Shown: positions 52,983 through 60,637 of the stretch, in pieces
How positions within the stretch are numbered: the stretch's first letter is position 1
Layout of the letters: the number at the start of each line of letters is the position of its first letter
Assembly (NCBI RefSeq): GCF_002165305.2
Contig: NZ_CP032285.1
Coordinates: 124,001-188,000, forward strand
DNA length: 64,000 nt
Reading direction: 5' to 3'
DNA from: Acinetobacter sp. WCHA55
GTDB taxonomy: Bacteria; Pseudomonadota; Gammaproteobacteria; Pseudomonadales; Moraxellaceae
Notes under the pieces: generated by a model
What the model was told of the DNA's origin: nothing
The model's database searches: none
The model's input: the letters and a program-made list of their open reading frames with translations, nothing else
Translations under genes and position numbers: made by a program

Positions 52983-53840
52983 GGGTCTGTTGACATTTAC
53001 TGTTCATAATTAACCCTATAAAGGTAGCCATAAAAATATACAGGCTAAAGCAACAGAACTTTGATAATTTCTTTTGAGCTTGTCATATCGAGTAGCTATT
53101 CCTCTAAATTGCTTTAATCTACAAAACATATTTTCAACTAAATGCCTGATTTTATATAAATACCAGTCCATATGGTCATTGTTCGATTGGCTATTTGTTT
53201 TCTTTGGTATATTCGCTTTAGTCCCTGTTTTCCTGATCTGTTCACGCAGTGGTTCTGAATCATAGCCTTTATCTGCACATACCACTTTTGTCTCTTTTAA
53301 ATCTAATGTTGATATTAAATCAGGTGCAACTTTAACATCATGTGTGGTTCCATCGGTAATCATGAAATCAATAGGATTGCCATGTGCATCAACAATCAAA
53401 TGTATTTTTGAGGAGTTTCCTCCTACACTTTTAGAAATAGATTGATTCGCTATACCGGCAGAATGTTGATGAGCACGTACATGAGAGCCATCAATAAAAA
53501 TCCACTCCATATCGGGGCATGAGGCTAGTAATTTGAATAATCTAAGTAACTTACCGCTGCTTGACCAACGATTAAAACGTTTGAAAATAGAGTTGGAATG
53601 ACCAAAACAAGAAGGAATATCTCGCCACGGACAGCCTGTTCTAATTCTATAGAGAATAGCTTCAATAAAATTGCGTAAATTTGAGTTGTGGTGAATGGAT
53701 AAATTACGCAGAATAACTTTCAACTTTTGCCAGTGTTGATCTGTCAGCATGGTACGAGGCATAGCGAATAGTAAAATTGGGTTTGGCGATTTGATTTTAC
53801 TACTTCGCTATTTTTTTAAACTAAAAGTGTCAACACACCC
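52983..53840 (-). mobile_element. IS5-family (IS427/IS1031-like) element
   Basis: 858 bp with imperfect ends GGGTCTGTTGACA and GGGTGTGTTGACA, flanked by TA on both sides (52981-52982 and 53841-53842). Single transposase gene inside. Sits upstream of folA, where it could influence its transcription. Confidence 0.85.
53016..53762 (-). CDS. IS5-family transposase
   Basis: 248 residues in one frame. DDE elements: WIFIDGSHVRAHQH (first Asp), VCADKGYDSE (second Asp) and the YxxR-type region YKIRHLVENMFCRLK with the Glu. Starts MPRTMLTDQHWQKL; complete for its group. Confidence 0.9.
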   Translation of the reverse strand: MPRTMLTDQHWQKLKVILRNLSIHHNSNLRNFIEAILYRIRTGCPWRDIPSCFGHSNSIFKRFNRWSSSGKLLRLFKLLASCPDMEWIFIDGSHVRAHQHSAGIANQSISKSVGGNSSKIHLIVDAHGNPIDFMITDGTTHDVKVAPDLISTLDLKETKVVCADKGYDSEPLREQIRKTGTKANIPKKTNSQSNNDHMDWYLYKIRHLVENMFCRLKQFRGIATRYDKLKRNYQSSVALACIFLWLPL

Positions 53841-53842
53841 TA

Positions 53843-54484
53843 AGCATATTCAAGCGTAAAAAACCTTTAGCACCAGCTACATTAGAGCGAATTGTGAGGG
53901 GGATTTTAAAATATATCGTTCACAACCCAAAACCTTACATCGTGGACAATGTGGCGCCAATTCTTACTGAGTGTGCCAATGGTTCAAGTCGTAGATCCAT
54001 GCCAATAAATGAGCCATTACGTACAATTACAGCAGAAACAAAAGGCGGTACACATGCGCTATACGTGTGTCACCTATCTAAAATGAAAAAGGGGTGCACT
54101 GGCCAAGAGCTATCAGAACCATTTCACACGTTAACGACCGTGAATCAGTTTGCGGAAGTACGTGCGCTACTTTTGAAATTTACCGGGCAATTCAACTTTA
54201 AGAATGACTTGTTTGAACGTTTCGGCTTAATCGAAATCAATAATGAACATTATTATATTGAAGACATTGGTTTTAGGATGATTCAACCATTTGAGTTGTA
54301 TAAGGCTCAGGGCTTTCCAAGCAATTACATCTTTACTCATGGTGTAGATGAAAATAACCAAAAAATTAAGCTGACGAAAACTGAGCAATACAGAATGGTA
54401 GGTAACTCAGTACCTCCAGATCTATCCCATGCACTTGTCAAAGCAAACTTTAAACATGAAATGAAATATCAAATTGCATCGTAA
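53843..54484 (+). pseudogene. Second cytosine-C5 DNA methyltransferase, 3' half
   Basis: Open in frame from AGC 53843 (SIFKRKKPLAPATLERI) to TAA 54484. Contains the target-recognition region and the last conserved blocks IEDIGFRMIQPFELYKAQGFPSNY and QYRMVGNSVPPDLSHALV (motifs IX-X). No start of its own is likely; the first ATG-like internal start (53894) would give an inactive fragment. Confidence 0.85.
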
Positions 54485-54490
54485 AAAAAA

Positions 54491-54516
54491 CCTAGCATTG
54501 ATTGGTCAATGCTAGG
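54491..54516 (-). terminator. Terminator for the minus-strand gene at 54542
   Basis: 11-bp perfect stem CCTAGCATTGA/TCAATGCTAGG with a 4-base loop; on the minus strand it is followed by eight T. It begins 7 bp after the methyltransferase stop. Confidence 0.85.
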
Positions 54517-54541
54517 TGGGTATAAGACTTTTCAGGGGCTC

Positions 54542-54997
54542 TTATATTGCAAATGCTAACTGTGCTACTGGTGGCTTTAACATGCCCATTGATGTTAATA
54601 CATCAGTGTATGTACGTACAGACCAGGTATTCGTTGATATATCAAAATAGATACAACTAAAAATAGTTTTGTACTCAGCGTACAGGGTAATCAAGTCAAA
54701 GCTATCGATATTGGCATTTTCAACCCGTTCGCTATATGTTGTACTGTAAGAGACACGCGTTAGATCTTCAGGTGCAAAATAGACAATACGTGCTTTGTCG
54801 CCGTGTCGTTCGTGGTTGTATTTGATCGTATTACACTTTGATAATCTCTCAATGTAACGGTCAAAAGATGCAGAATTTTGAACCTCTTTGTAGAGTATTT
54901 CCGCTGCATGGTAAATAAAGCAGTTGCTTAACCCAATGCCGTGCGAACTAAGGACTTTTTCTCCATCTGTTTTAAACATCGTGTAGCGTAGATACAT
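54542..54997 (-). CDS. Unknown 151-residue protein behind the shared leader
   Basis: ATG at 54997, 8 bp after GGAG of leader copy 2. Soluble, mixed alpha/beta; no known motif (starts MYLRYTMFKTDGEKV). Its leader is the closest match to that of the gene at 25866, 29 kb away across the accessory block, indicating both belong to one backbone regulatory group. Confidence 0.65.
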   Translation of the reverse strand: MYLRYTMFKTDGEKVLSSHGIGLSNCFIYHAAEILYKEVQNSASFDRYIERLSKCNTIKYNHERHGDKARIVYFAPEDLTRVSYSTTYSERVENANIDSFDLITLYAEYKTIFSCIYFDISTNTWSVRTYTDVLTSMGMLKPPVAQLAFAI

Positions 54998-55004
54998 CTT
55001 GAAT

Positions 55005-55044
55005 ACTCCAGGTTTTAAGCAATGAGCTTGATGTATTCATTTTA
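55005..55044 (-). promoter_or_regulatory. Shared promoter/leader module (copy 2)
   Basis: Read leftward: TAAAAT, 18 bp including an ATCAAGC stretch, GCTTAAAACCTGGAGT (55020-55005), 8 bp, ATG 54997. Confidence 0.55.
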
Positions 55045-55072
55045 AAGACTGTTTGGGCTTTAAAATTTTTTC

Positions 55073-55096
55073 AAAAAAAAACCTAGCTAGGCTAGG
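55073..55096 (-). terminator. Terminator for the small minus-strand ORF
   Basis: Stem CCTAGC/GCTAGG with loop TAG; eight T follow on the minus strand. Lies 16 bp after the stop of the 48-codon ORF. Confidence 0.75.
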
Positions 55097-55111
55097 TCAA
55101 AAGGGTAGAAG

Positions 55112-55258
55112 TTAATTAAATAACCTGAAGATCCAAAGTCCTAATGCTAAAAATGCTTCTTCCAGCACTTCAATCTTGGTTGTGTATTCAAGTGAATATA
55201 GATGTCCAACTTCAGTAACACTCAGTTTCATACGATTAGATAGGTCCAAGTCACTCAC
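55112..55258 (-). CDS. Small 48-residue ORF
   Basis: GTG 55258 to TAA 55112; an internal ATG at 55231 gives 39 residues. Helical peptide ending LGLWIFRLFN. A good terminator immediately downstream supports expression. No family recognised. Confidence 0.4.
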   Translation of the reverse strand: MSDLDLSNRMKLSVTEVGHLYSLEYTTKIEVLEEAFLALGLWIFRLFN

Positions 55259-55379
55259 ATTTAATTTGATCAGTGCATTAAACAAATAAATTAACGAAAA
55301 AAAGTTTTTTGATAAAGTTTTTGTGGCTAATAGATTTAATATAATTATCTAATTGGTTAGGTTATAAAAGGTAAAAATT

Positions 55380-55616
55380 TTGTCTAAATCTGATAATGAC
55401 AACCCGTGTAAAACCAAAGAGAAACCGTTTTGGAACCATGTCAATACAGATGACTACGAAGAAGAAAACGAATATAAACACCAAGCGCCATCGTTCTTTA
55501 AGTATTTATTCAATATGTGCAGAAGCTGGCTAATAGTCATTATCGAAGTGCATATTCTTATTGGTTTTATTCTACTGGTTTTGTACATGTGGAAAGGCGT
55601 TTTAGTTTTTAATTAA
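55380..55616 (+). CDS. Small membrane protein (TTG start)
   Basis: 78 residues from TTG 55380 with AAAGG 8-9 bp upstream. Acidic, Lys-rich first half, then one membrane helix (WLIVIIEVHILIGFILLVLYMW). No family recognised. Confidence 0.55.
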   Translation: MSKSDNDNPCKTKEKPFWNHVNTDDYEEENEYKHQAPSFFKYLFNMCRSWLIVIIEVHILIGFILLVLYMWKGVLVFN

Positions 55617-55886
55617 TAACGCTGTTTTTGAACAAACCCAATTCATGAATCTGAAAGCAGTTTGCCGTAGATATTTAACATTCAACGCTATTAAATGCTC
55701 AATCTGTTTATGCGATGAATTCCCTCTAAACCATCTGCATATACAAGTGAGTCGGTTCCTGATCTCTGGCCATGGTCTGACCAGGCCTGGAAACCAAAAT
55801 CACCGCGTCAAAATTTAGTACGCGCAACAGCCTTATATCACTTGAGTTTTTCTAAGATCTAAGTCAATTTTGAACTTCCAATACGA
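55617..55886. other. Gap with a short coding-like remnant
   Basis: 270 bp. A plus-strand frame at about 55719-55860 (PSKPSAYTSESVPDLWPWSD...) looks coding and ends in TAA, but has no start; it is probably a gene remnant, upstream of the terminator at 55887. Confidence 0.35.
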
Positions 55887-55925
55887 CCAGTAGGCAAGTG
55901 GCATGCCTACTGGTTTTTATTTTTT
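55887..55925 (+). terminator. Strong terminator before umuD
   Basis: 10-bp perfect stem CCAGTAGGCA/TGCCTACTGG (55887-55913) followed by a T-rich tract. Confidence 0.85.
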
Positions 55926-55986
55926 GATTGATCATCAGACATGCAAGAAATAGAATTGGTATATATATTCTTTCACCGGTCTTGAG

Positions 55987-56505
55987 ATGTCAGAAAAATC
56001 AGAAATACCGCTTAAAGCTGGTGATTTAGTTGAAATTGAAGCTCTTGCTCCTGGTGCACCTAAACGCATTCCAGTGGCGTTAGAGCTGCTGTCGGCTGGA
56101 TTTGCATCACCAGCACAAGATTTTATTGAAAAGTCGGTCGATCTCAACGAAATGCTGATCACCAATGAGTACTCTACGTTTATTGGTAAAGTAGGCTCTC
56201 GTTCCATGCTAAATGCCGGTATAGATATTAACGATAAGCTCATAATCGATAGAAGCTTAGACGCCAAGCATCTAGATATTATTGTTGCTCAGCTAGAAAC
56301 AGACTTTACCGTTAAGCGGTTGATGATCACCAAGCAAATGTCAGCTGGTGAAATTAATGAAATTTTTGGTCCAGATGCAAAATCTATCCCTCCAGTTTGG
56401 CTTAAAGCAGAAAACCAAGAGCACTCACATATTTTTCTAAAACCTGAACAGGAATTGATTGTGTGGGGCGTAGTGACTTACATCATTAAAGACGCACGAA
56501 AATGA
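55987..56505 (+). CDS. umuD: UmuD-like S24 peptidase subunit of error-prone polymerase
   Basis: 172 residues. Cleavage-site-like SAGFASPAQD, catalytic Ser in GSRSMLNAGI and Lys in TDFTVKRLMI, as in UmuD/LexA. RecA-stimulated self-cleavage yields UmuD', which with UmuC forms DNA polymerase V. The N-terminal extension (MSEKSEIPLKAGDLVEIEAL) is longer than in E. coli UmuD. Overlaps umuC by 4 bp (ATGA). GGTATATATA at 55959 lies in the promoter region. Confidence 0.9.
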   Translation: MSEKSEIPLKAGDLVEIEALAPGAPKRIPVALELLSAGFASPAQDFIEKSVDLNEMLITNEYSTFIGKVGSRSMLNAGIDINDKLIIDRSLDAKHLDIIVAQLETDFTVKRLMITKQMSAGEINEIFGPDAKSIPPVWLKAENQEHSHIFLKPEQELIVWGVVTYIIKDARK

Positions 56506-57791
56506 CAAACCGGGTATTTATTCATGTTGATATAAATTCGGCATATTGTTCGATGGAAGCATTTTGGAACCCTAAGTTAAAGGGTAAACCATGCGTTGTC
56601 TTAAGCTCTAATGATGGAACAATCATCGCGAGAAGCGCTGAAGCTAAACTCTTAAAAATCCCGATGGGTGCGCCACTCTTTAAGGTCCAAGACATCATCA
56701 ATAAACATAACGTTCATGTGCTATCGAGCAATTTTGCGCTATATGGCGAAATGTCACGCCGTTTTCATGGAATATTATCTGGTTTTGTAGATCCAAGCTG
56801 TTACAGCATTTACAGCATTGATGAAGGCTTTATAGAATTTACTCAATTTACTAAAAACTTTGATGCTACTGAAATGGCACGGGAGATTCGGCATCAAGTA
56901 TATAAGTTTATTGGCTTAACAACGTGCGTGGGTGTTGGTAGAACACTGACTGAAAGTAAAATGGCCAACAACCTTGCCAAAAAGAATCCAGAATTAAATG
57001 GAATCTGTAATTTAGTGACAATGAGCCTGGTAGATGTCGAAAGCTACTATCAAAGCATGCCAGTTGATGAAATATGGGGTGTAGGGCGAAAGTACGCTAA
57101 AAAGCTTAATGACATGGGGATTTTAAGTGTGCTGGATCTTGCAACATCCAACCCGAATCGAATGCGTGAACTCTTCAATGTGAATATGCAAAGTACGATT
57201 TTAGAATTGCTTGGCCAGCCATGCTTTGAATTTGAAAGTTCACCTAAGGCGAAACAACAGATTGTCTCGAGCAAATCTTTCGGCCAGAAAATTACTGAGC
57301 TCTCAATTCTTCAAGAAGCCATCAGCAAATATACCCATAATGCATTCAATCGGCTTGTTGCTGAACACCAGCTATGCGGATCTCTGATTGTTTTCTTGCA
57401 ATCCAACCCATTTGACCAGTCAAAACCGTATTACAGCAAGTCGTTAACATACACGTTTACCCAACCTACAAACAATTTGATGCAACTGGTTAAAGCTGCC
57501 ACATCACTGATTGATAAATTGTACAAAGAGGGGATAGAGTTTAAGAAATGTGGCGTGATGTTGTGTGAATTGATAAAAGAAGAACATCGCACGATCGGCC
57601 TACTAACTGACGTAGAGCAGCTTGAAAAAGAGCAAGCGTTAATGACGGCGTTTCAAAACATTCAAAGTAAGTTTGGCAAGGCTAAAATTGCTGCTGGATC
57701 ATGTAATCTGAAAAATAGAGATTGGGAACCTAAGTCAGAACGTCAAAGCCGTAACTATTTTAGTGAGGCTGGTATGATTGTCTTCAATTGA
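56502..57791 (+). CDS. umuC: UmuC-like Y-family DNA polymerase
   Basis: 429 residues. Catalytic motifs FIHVDINSAYCSMEAF (first Asp) and YSIDEGFIEF (Asp-Glu); helix-hairpin-helix VDEIWGVGRKYAKKL; little-finger and C-terminal UmuC domain. Performs translesion synthesis in the SOS response. Complete length. Plasmid copies protect or mutate DNA during stress and after conjugative entry. Confidence 0.93.
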   Translation: MTNRVFIHVDINSAYCSMEAFWNPKLKGKPCVVLSSNDGTIIARSAEAKLLKIPMGAPLFKVQDIINKHNVHVLSSNFALYGEMSRRFHGILSGFVDPSCYSIYSIDEGFIEFTQFTKNFDATEMAREIRHQVYKFIGLTTCVGVGRTLTESKMANNLAKKNPELNGICNLVTMSLVDVESYYQSMPVDEIWGVGRKYAKKLNDMGILSVLDLATSNPNRMRELFNVNMQSTILELLGQPCFEFESSPKAKQQIVSSKSFGQKITELSILQEAISKYTHNAFNRLVAEHQLCGSLIVFLQSNPFDQSKPYYSKSLTYTFTQPTNNLMQLVKAATSLIDKLYKEGIEFKKCGVMLCELIKEEHRTIGLLTDVEQLEKEQALMTAFQNIQSKFGKAKIAAGSCNLKNRDWEPKSERQSRNYFSEAGMIVFN

Positions 57792-57819
57792 TTCATTTGA
57801 GGGAATTTGTTGGCAATGA

Positions 57820-57911
57820 CGGGGATGGTCAGACTCGAACTGGCATTCAAGGAATCAAACCTTTGCCTTAAAGAGATTGATCAAATCTCAAAATCAATTG
57901 GCTACACCCTC
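57820..57911 (-). tRNA. Degenerate tRNA-like sequence, possible anticodon UGA, with an enlarged D arm
   Basis: On the minus strand: acceptor GAGGGTG/CATCCCC (6 of 7 pairs), TA, D-arm closing GCC/GGC around a 32-nt loop containing its own hairpin (GAGATT/AATCTC), anticodon arm AAAGG-TTTGATT-CCTTG with a 7-base loop placing UGA at 34-36, a 4-base variable loop, and a T arm GCCAG-TTCGAGT-CTGAC (4 of 5 pairs). No CCA end is encoded and position 37 is U. A pseudogene or unusual plasmid tRNA; folding by eye only. Confidence 0.45.
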
Positions 57912-57925
57912 GGAAATATAAGAAA

Positions 57926-58174
57926 TTAAGATTGCTGATAGCTTCTTGGTGATTCAGCTGGTGTACCATCATCATATCGCCAAAATAAGAAGCTTCCACT
58001 CCATTCGACTTCACCTGAAGCATAGTCACGGATCTTATCGCTCCAGCGGATAGGTTTAATTTCATGGTCTAAGAATTCATCCCACACAATAAACGCCGTG
58101 CCATCTTTGTTTGGGATTTGGTTCTCTATGAAGAACCAGGGTGACTTCACATCAACAGAACAGCGTTTTGTCAT
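57926..58174 (-). CDS. Unknown 82-residue protein
   Basis: ATG 58174 chosen for the GAGAGAG 6 bp upstream; a longer frame starts at 58213. Trp-rich (PWFFIENQ; VEWSGSFLFWRYDDG). No family recognised. Confidence 0.5.
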   Translation of the reverse strand: MTKRCSVDVKSPWFFIENQIPNKDGTAFIVWDEFLDHEIKPIRWSDKIRDYASGEVEWSGSFLFWRYDDGTPAESPRSYQQS

Positions 58175-58376
58175 TTTGTCTCTCTCACTCTTTTGAGTCG
58201 TATGCATATTCATATAAGCCTCAAATCAATTGAAAAGATCCTGGAAACTGTTTTGAACGTCAGATCGTGCGATCGGCGCTGTTTCTTGTTGCTGTGACTG
58301 ACCATTAAAGTCTCAAAAATGACATTAATGTTCTAAACTTTAACAATATAGTTGTAAACTCAAAGAGGAAGTTTGA

Positions 58377-58583
58377 ATGAATATTACGAAAAAATCAGAT
58401 TCAATACTTGTGGTATTTTTTAAGTTGTTTCTTTGTAGCAGTGCATTTGTTGCATGTATTTTATTTGGATTTTGGTTGAGTCCAATGCAAGTACCATCCC
58501 CAATAGTCATTTTTATATCACTTGCAATCACCGTTTTATTTACTTATTGGATATTTGGAATAGGTAAACTCAAACATAAGTAA
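58377..58583 (+). CDS. Small two-helix membrane protein
   Basis: 68 residues from ATG 58377 with AGAGGAAG upstream. Two membrane helices separated by a short loop (WLSPMQVPSP). Followed by nested inverted repeats. Function unknown. Confidence 0.55.
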   Translation: MNITKKSDSILVVFFKLFLCSSAFVACILFGFWLSPMQVPSPIVIFISLAITVLFTYWIFGIGKLKHK

Positions 58584-58664
58584 ATTTACAACTATTATGT
58601 CATAAATGGATTGGTTATCTAAACTCAAAGTTCATTGAGTTTAGAACTATAATGTAAATTTACT
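58565..58664. repeat. Nested inverted repeats downstream of the small membrane gene
   Basis: AGTAAATTTACA (58579-58590) and its exact reverse complement (58653-58664) flank a 10-bp stem CTAAACTCAA/TTGAGTTTAG (58619-58644). TAAACTCAAA also occurs as direct copies at 58355 and 58565. The arrangement suggests a binding site array. Confidence 0.55.
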
Positions 58665-58860
58665 GAATCATACCTAATGTAAGTTATTGATTTTATGATT
58701 CATCAGTTTAAGTCTTTAATGTGCAAAGACATCAGGCAACGACGGGCTGCTGCCGGCCATCAGCGGACGCAGGGAGGACTTTCCGCAACCGGCCGTTCGA
58801 TGCGGCACCGATGGCCTTCGCGCAGGGGTAGTGAATCCGCCAGGATTGACTTGCGCTGCC

Positions 58861-59874
58861 CTACCTCTCACTAGTGAGGGGCGGCAGCGCATCAAGCGGT
58901 GAGCGCACTCCGGCACCGCCAACTTTCAGCACATGCGTGTAAATCATCGTCGTAGAGACGTCGGAATGGCCGAGCAGATCCTGCACGGTTCGAATGTCGT
59001 AACCGCTGCGGAGCAAGGCCGTCGCGAACGAGTGGCGGAGGGTGTGCGGTGTGGCGGGCTTCGTGATGCCTGCTTGTTCTACGGCACGTTTGAAGGCGCG
59101 CTGAAAGGTCTGGTCATACATGTGATGGCGACGCACGACACCGCTCCGTGGATCGGTCGAATGCGTGTGCTGCGCAAAAACCCAGAACCACGGCCAGGAA
59201 TGCCCGGCGCGCGGATACTTCCGCTCAAGGGCGTCGGGAAGCGCAACGCCGCTGCGGCCCTCGGCCTGGTCCTTCAGCCACCATGCCCGTGCACGCGACA
59301 GCTGCTCGCGCAGGCTGGGTGCCAAGCTCTCGGGTAACATCAAGGCCCGATCCTTGGAGCCCTTGCCCTCCCGCACGATGATCGTGCCGTGATCGAAATC
59401 CAGATCCTTGACCCGCAGTTGCAAACCCTCACTGATCCGCATGCCCGTTCCATACAGAAGCTGGGCGAACAAACGATGCTCGCCTTCCAGAAAACCGAGG
59501 ATGCGAACCACTTCATCCGGGGTCAGCACCACCGGCAAGCGCCGCGACGGCCGAGGTCTTCCGATCTCCTGAAGCCAGGGCAGATCCGTGCACAGCACCT
59601 TGCCGTAGAAGAACAGCAAGGCCGCCAATGCCTGACGATGCGTGGAGACCGAAACCTTGCGCTCGTTCGCCAGCCAGGACAGAAATGCCTCGACTTCGCT
59701 GCTGCCCAAGGTTGCCGGGTGACGCACACCGTGGAAACGGATGAAGGCACGAACCCAGTTGACATAAGCCTGTTCGGTTCGTAAACTGTAATGCAAGTAG
59801 CGTATGCGCTCACGCAACTGGTCCAGAACCTTGACCGAACGCAGCGGTGGTAACGGCGCAGTGGCGGTTTTCAT
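58861..59874 (-). CDS. intI1: Class 1 integron integrase
   Basis: 337 residues, full length. Catalytic Arg in [24 protein letters not shown] with His/Arg, [15 protein letters not shown] with the Tyr, plus the IntI-specific insertion. Recombines attI with attC sites to capture cassettes. Carries the cassette promoter Pc within its coding region. Confidence 0.97.
   Translation of the reverse strand: MKTATAPLPPLRSVKVLDQLRERIRYLHYSLRTEQAYVNWVRAFIRFHGVRHPATLGSSEVEAFLSWLANERKVSVSTHRQALAALLFFYGKVLCTDLPWLQEIGRPRPSRRLPVVLTPDEVVRILGFLEGEHRLFAQLLYGTGMRISEGLQLRVKDLDFDHGTIIVREGKGSKDRALMLPESLAPSLREQLSRARAWWLKDQAEGRSGVALPDALERKYPRAGHSWPWFWVFAQHTHSTDPRSGVVRRHHMYDQTFQRAFKRAVEQAGITKPATPHTLRHSFATALLRSGYDIRTVQDLLGHSDVSTTMIYTHVLKVGGAGVRSPLDALPPLTSER
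59759..59787 (+). promoter_or_regulatory. Cassette promoter Pc, strong (PcS) version
   Basis: TTGACA (59759-59764), 17-bp spacer, TAAACT (59782-59787). This -35/-10 combination is the known PcS variant. The companion P2 site near attI1 has the 14-bp spacing (no GGG insertion), so it is inactive. Confidence 0.9.
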
Positions 59875-59949
59875 GGCTTGTTATGACTGTTTTTTTGTAC
59901 AGTCTATGCCTCGGGCATCCAAGCAGCAAGCGCGTTACGCCGTGGGTCG

Positions 59950-60016
59950 ATGTTTGATGTTATGGAGCAGCAACGATGTTACGCAGCAGGGCAGTCGCCC
60001 TAAAACAAAGTTATGC
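59950..60016 (+). other. attI1 site
   Basis: Typical attI1 sequence ending at the core GTTATGC (60010-60016), with the first cassette starting after G 60010. Limits approximate. Confidence 0.85.
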
Positions 60017-60046
60017 AGCCAAATCCCAACAATTAAGGGTCTTAAA

Positions 60047-60499
60047 ATGGTAAAAGATTGGATTCCCATCTCTCATGATAATTACAAGCAGGTGCAAGGA
60101 CCGTTCTATCATGGAACCAAAGCCAATTTGGCGATTGGTGACTTGCTAACCACAGGGTTCATCTCTCATTTCGAGGACGGTCGTATTCTTAAGCACATCT
60201 ACTTTTCAGCCTTGATGGAGCCAGCAGTTTGGGGAGCTGAACTTGCTATGTCACTGTCTGGCCTCGAGGGTCGCGGCTACATATACATAGTTGAGCCAAC
60301 AGGACCGTTCGAAGACGATCCGAATCTTACGAACAAAAGATTTCCCGGTAATCCAACACAGTCCTATAGAACCTGCGAACCCTTGAGAATTGTTGGCGTT
60401 GTTGAAGACTGGGAGGGGCATCCTGTTGAATTAATAAGGGGAATGTTGGATTCGTTGGAGGACTTAAAGCGCCGTGGTTTACACGTCATTGAAGACTAG
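60047..60499 (+). CDS. arr-3: Rifampicin ADP-ribosyltransferase (Arr-2/Arr-3 type)
   Basis: 150 residues, first cassette. Starts MVKDWIPISHDNYKQ with FYHGTKANL and GRGYIYIVEPTG, the Arr signatures; transfers ADP-ribose from NAD to rifampicin. Arr-2 and Arr-3 differ by very few residues (the NLTNKRFPG position is one to check), so the allele is not settled. Driven by PcS. Confidence 0.85.
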   Translation: MVKDWIPISHDNYKQVQGPFYHGTKANLAIGDLLTTGFISHFEDGRILKHIYFSALMEPAVWGAELAMSLSGLEGRGYIYIVEPTGPFEDDPNLTNKRFPGNPTQSYRTCEPLRIVGVVEDWEGHPVELIRGMLDSLEDLKRRGLHVIED

Positions 60500-60505
60500 T
60501 CCTTT

Positions 60506-60619
60506 GCATAACAAAGCCATCAAACCGGACGCCAGAGATTCCGCGCCTGTTGCGCATGGCTTCGCCATTTTATGCGCAATAGGCGCGCCACCCTGTCGCC
60601 GTTTATGGCGGCGTTAGGC
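60506..60619 (+). repeat. attC of the arr cassette
   Basis: From inverse core GCATAAC to GTTAGGC, with the long imperfect palindrome around GCGCATGGC...GCCATTTTATGCGC. Confidence 0.85.
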
Positions 60620-60637
60620 ATCACAAAGTACAGCATC

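Larger units (their letters stand above)
50466..53840 (-). mobile_element. Insertion unit: Acinetobacter-type chromosomal segment (msrA'-META-DUF4105-folA) plus an IS5-family element
   Basis: 3375 bp inserted into the methyltransferase gene and flanked by TAAG on both sides (50462-50465 and 53841-53844). The right end is a complete IS with TA-type duplication; the left end is a truncated msrA, with no IS. It looks like a one-ended or remnant composite unit that carried the folA-like gene onto the plasmid. Confidence 0.75.

Noticed and set aside
56502-57791. DinB (Pol IV) instead of UmuC
   Set aside because: Overlap with umuD and the C-terminal UmuC region favour Pol V.
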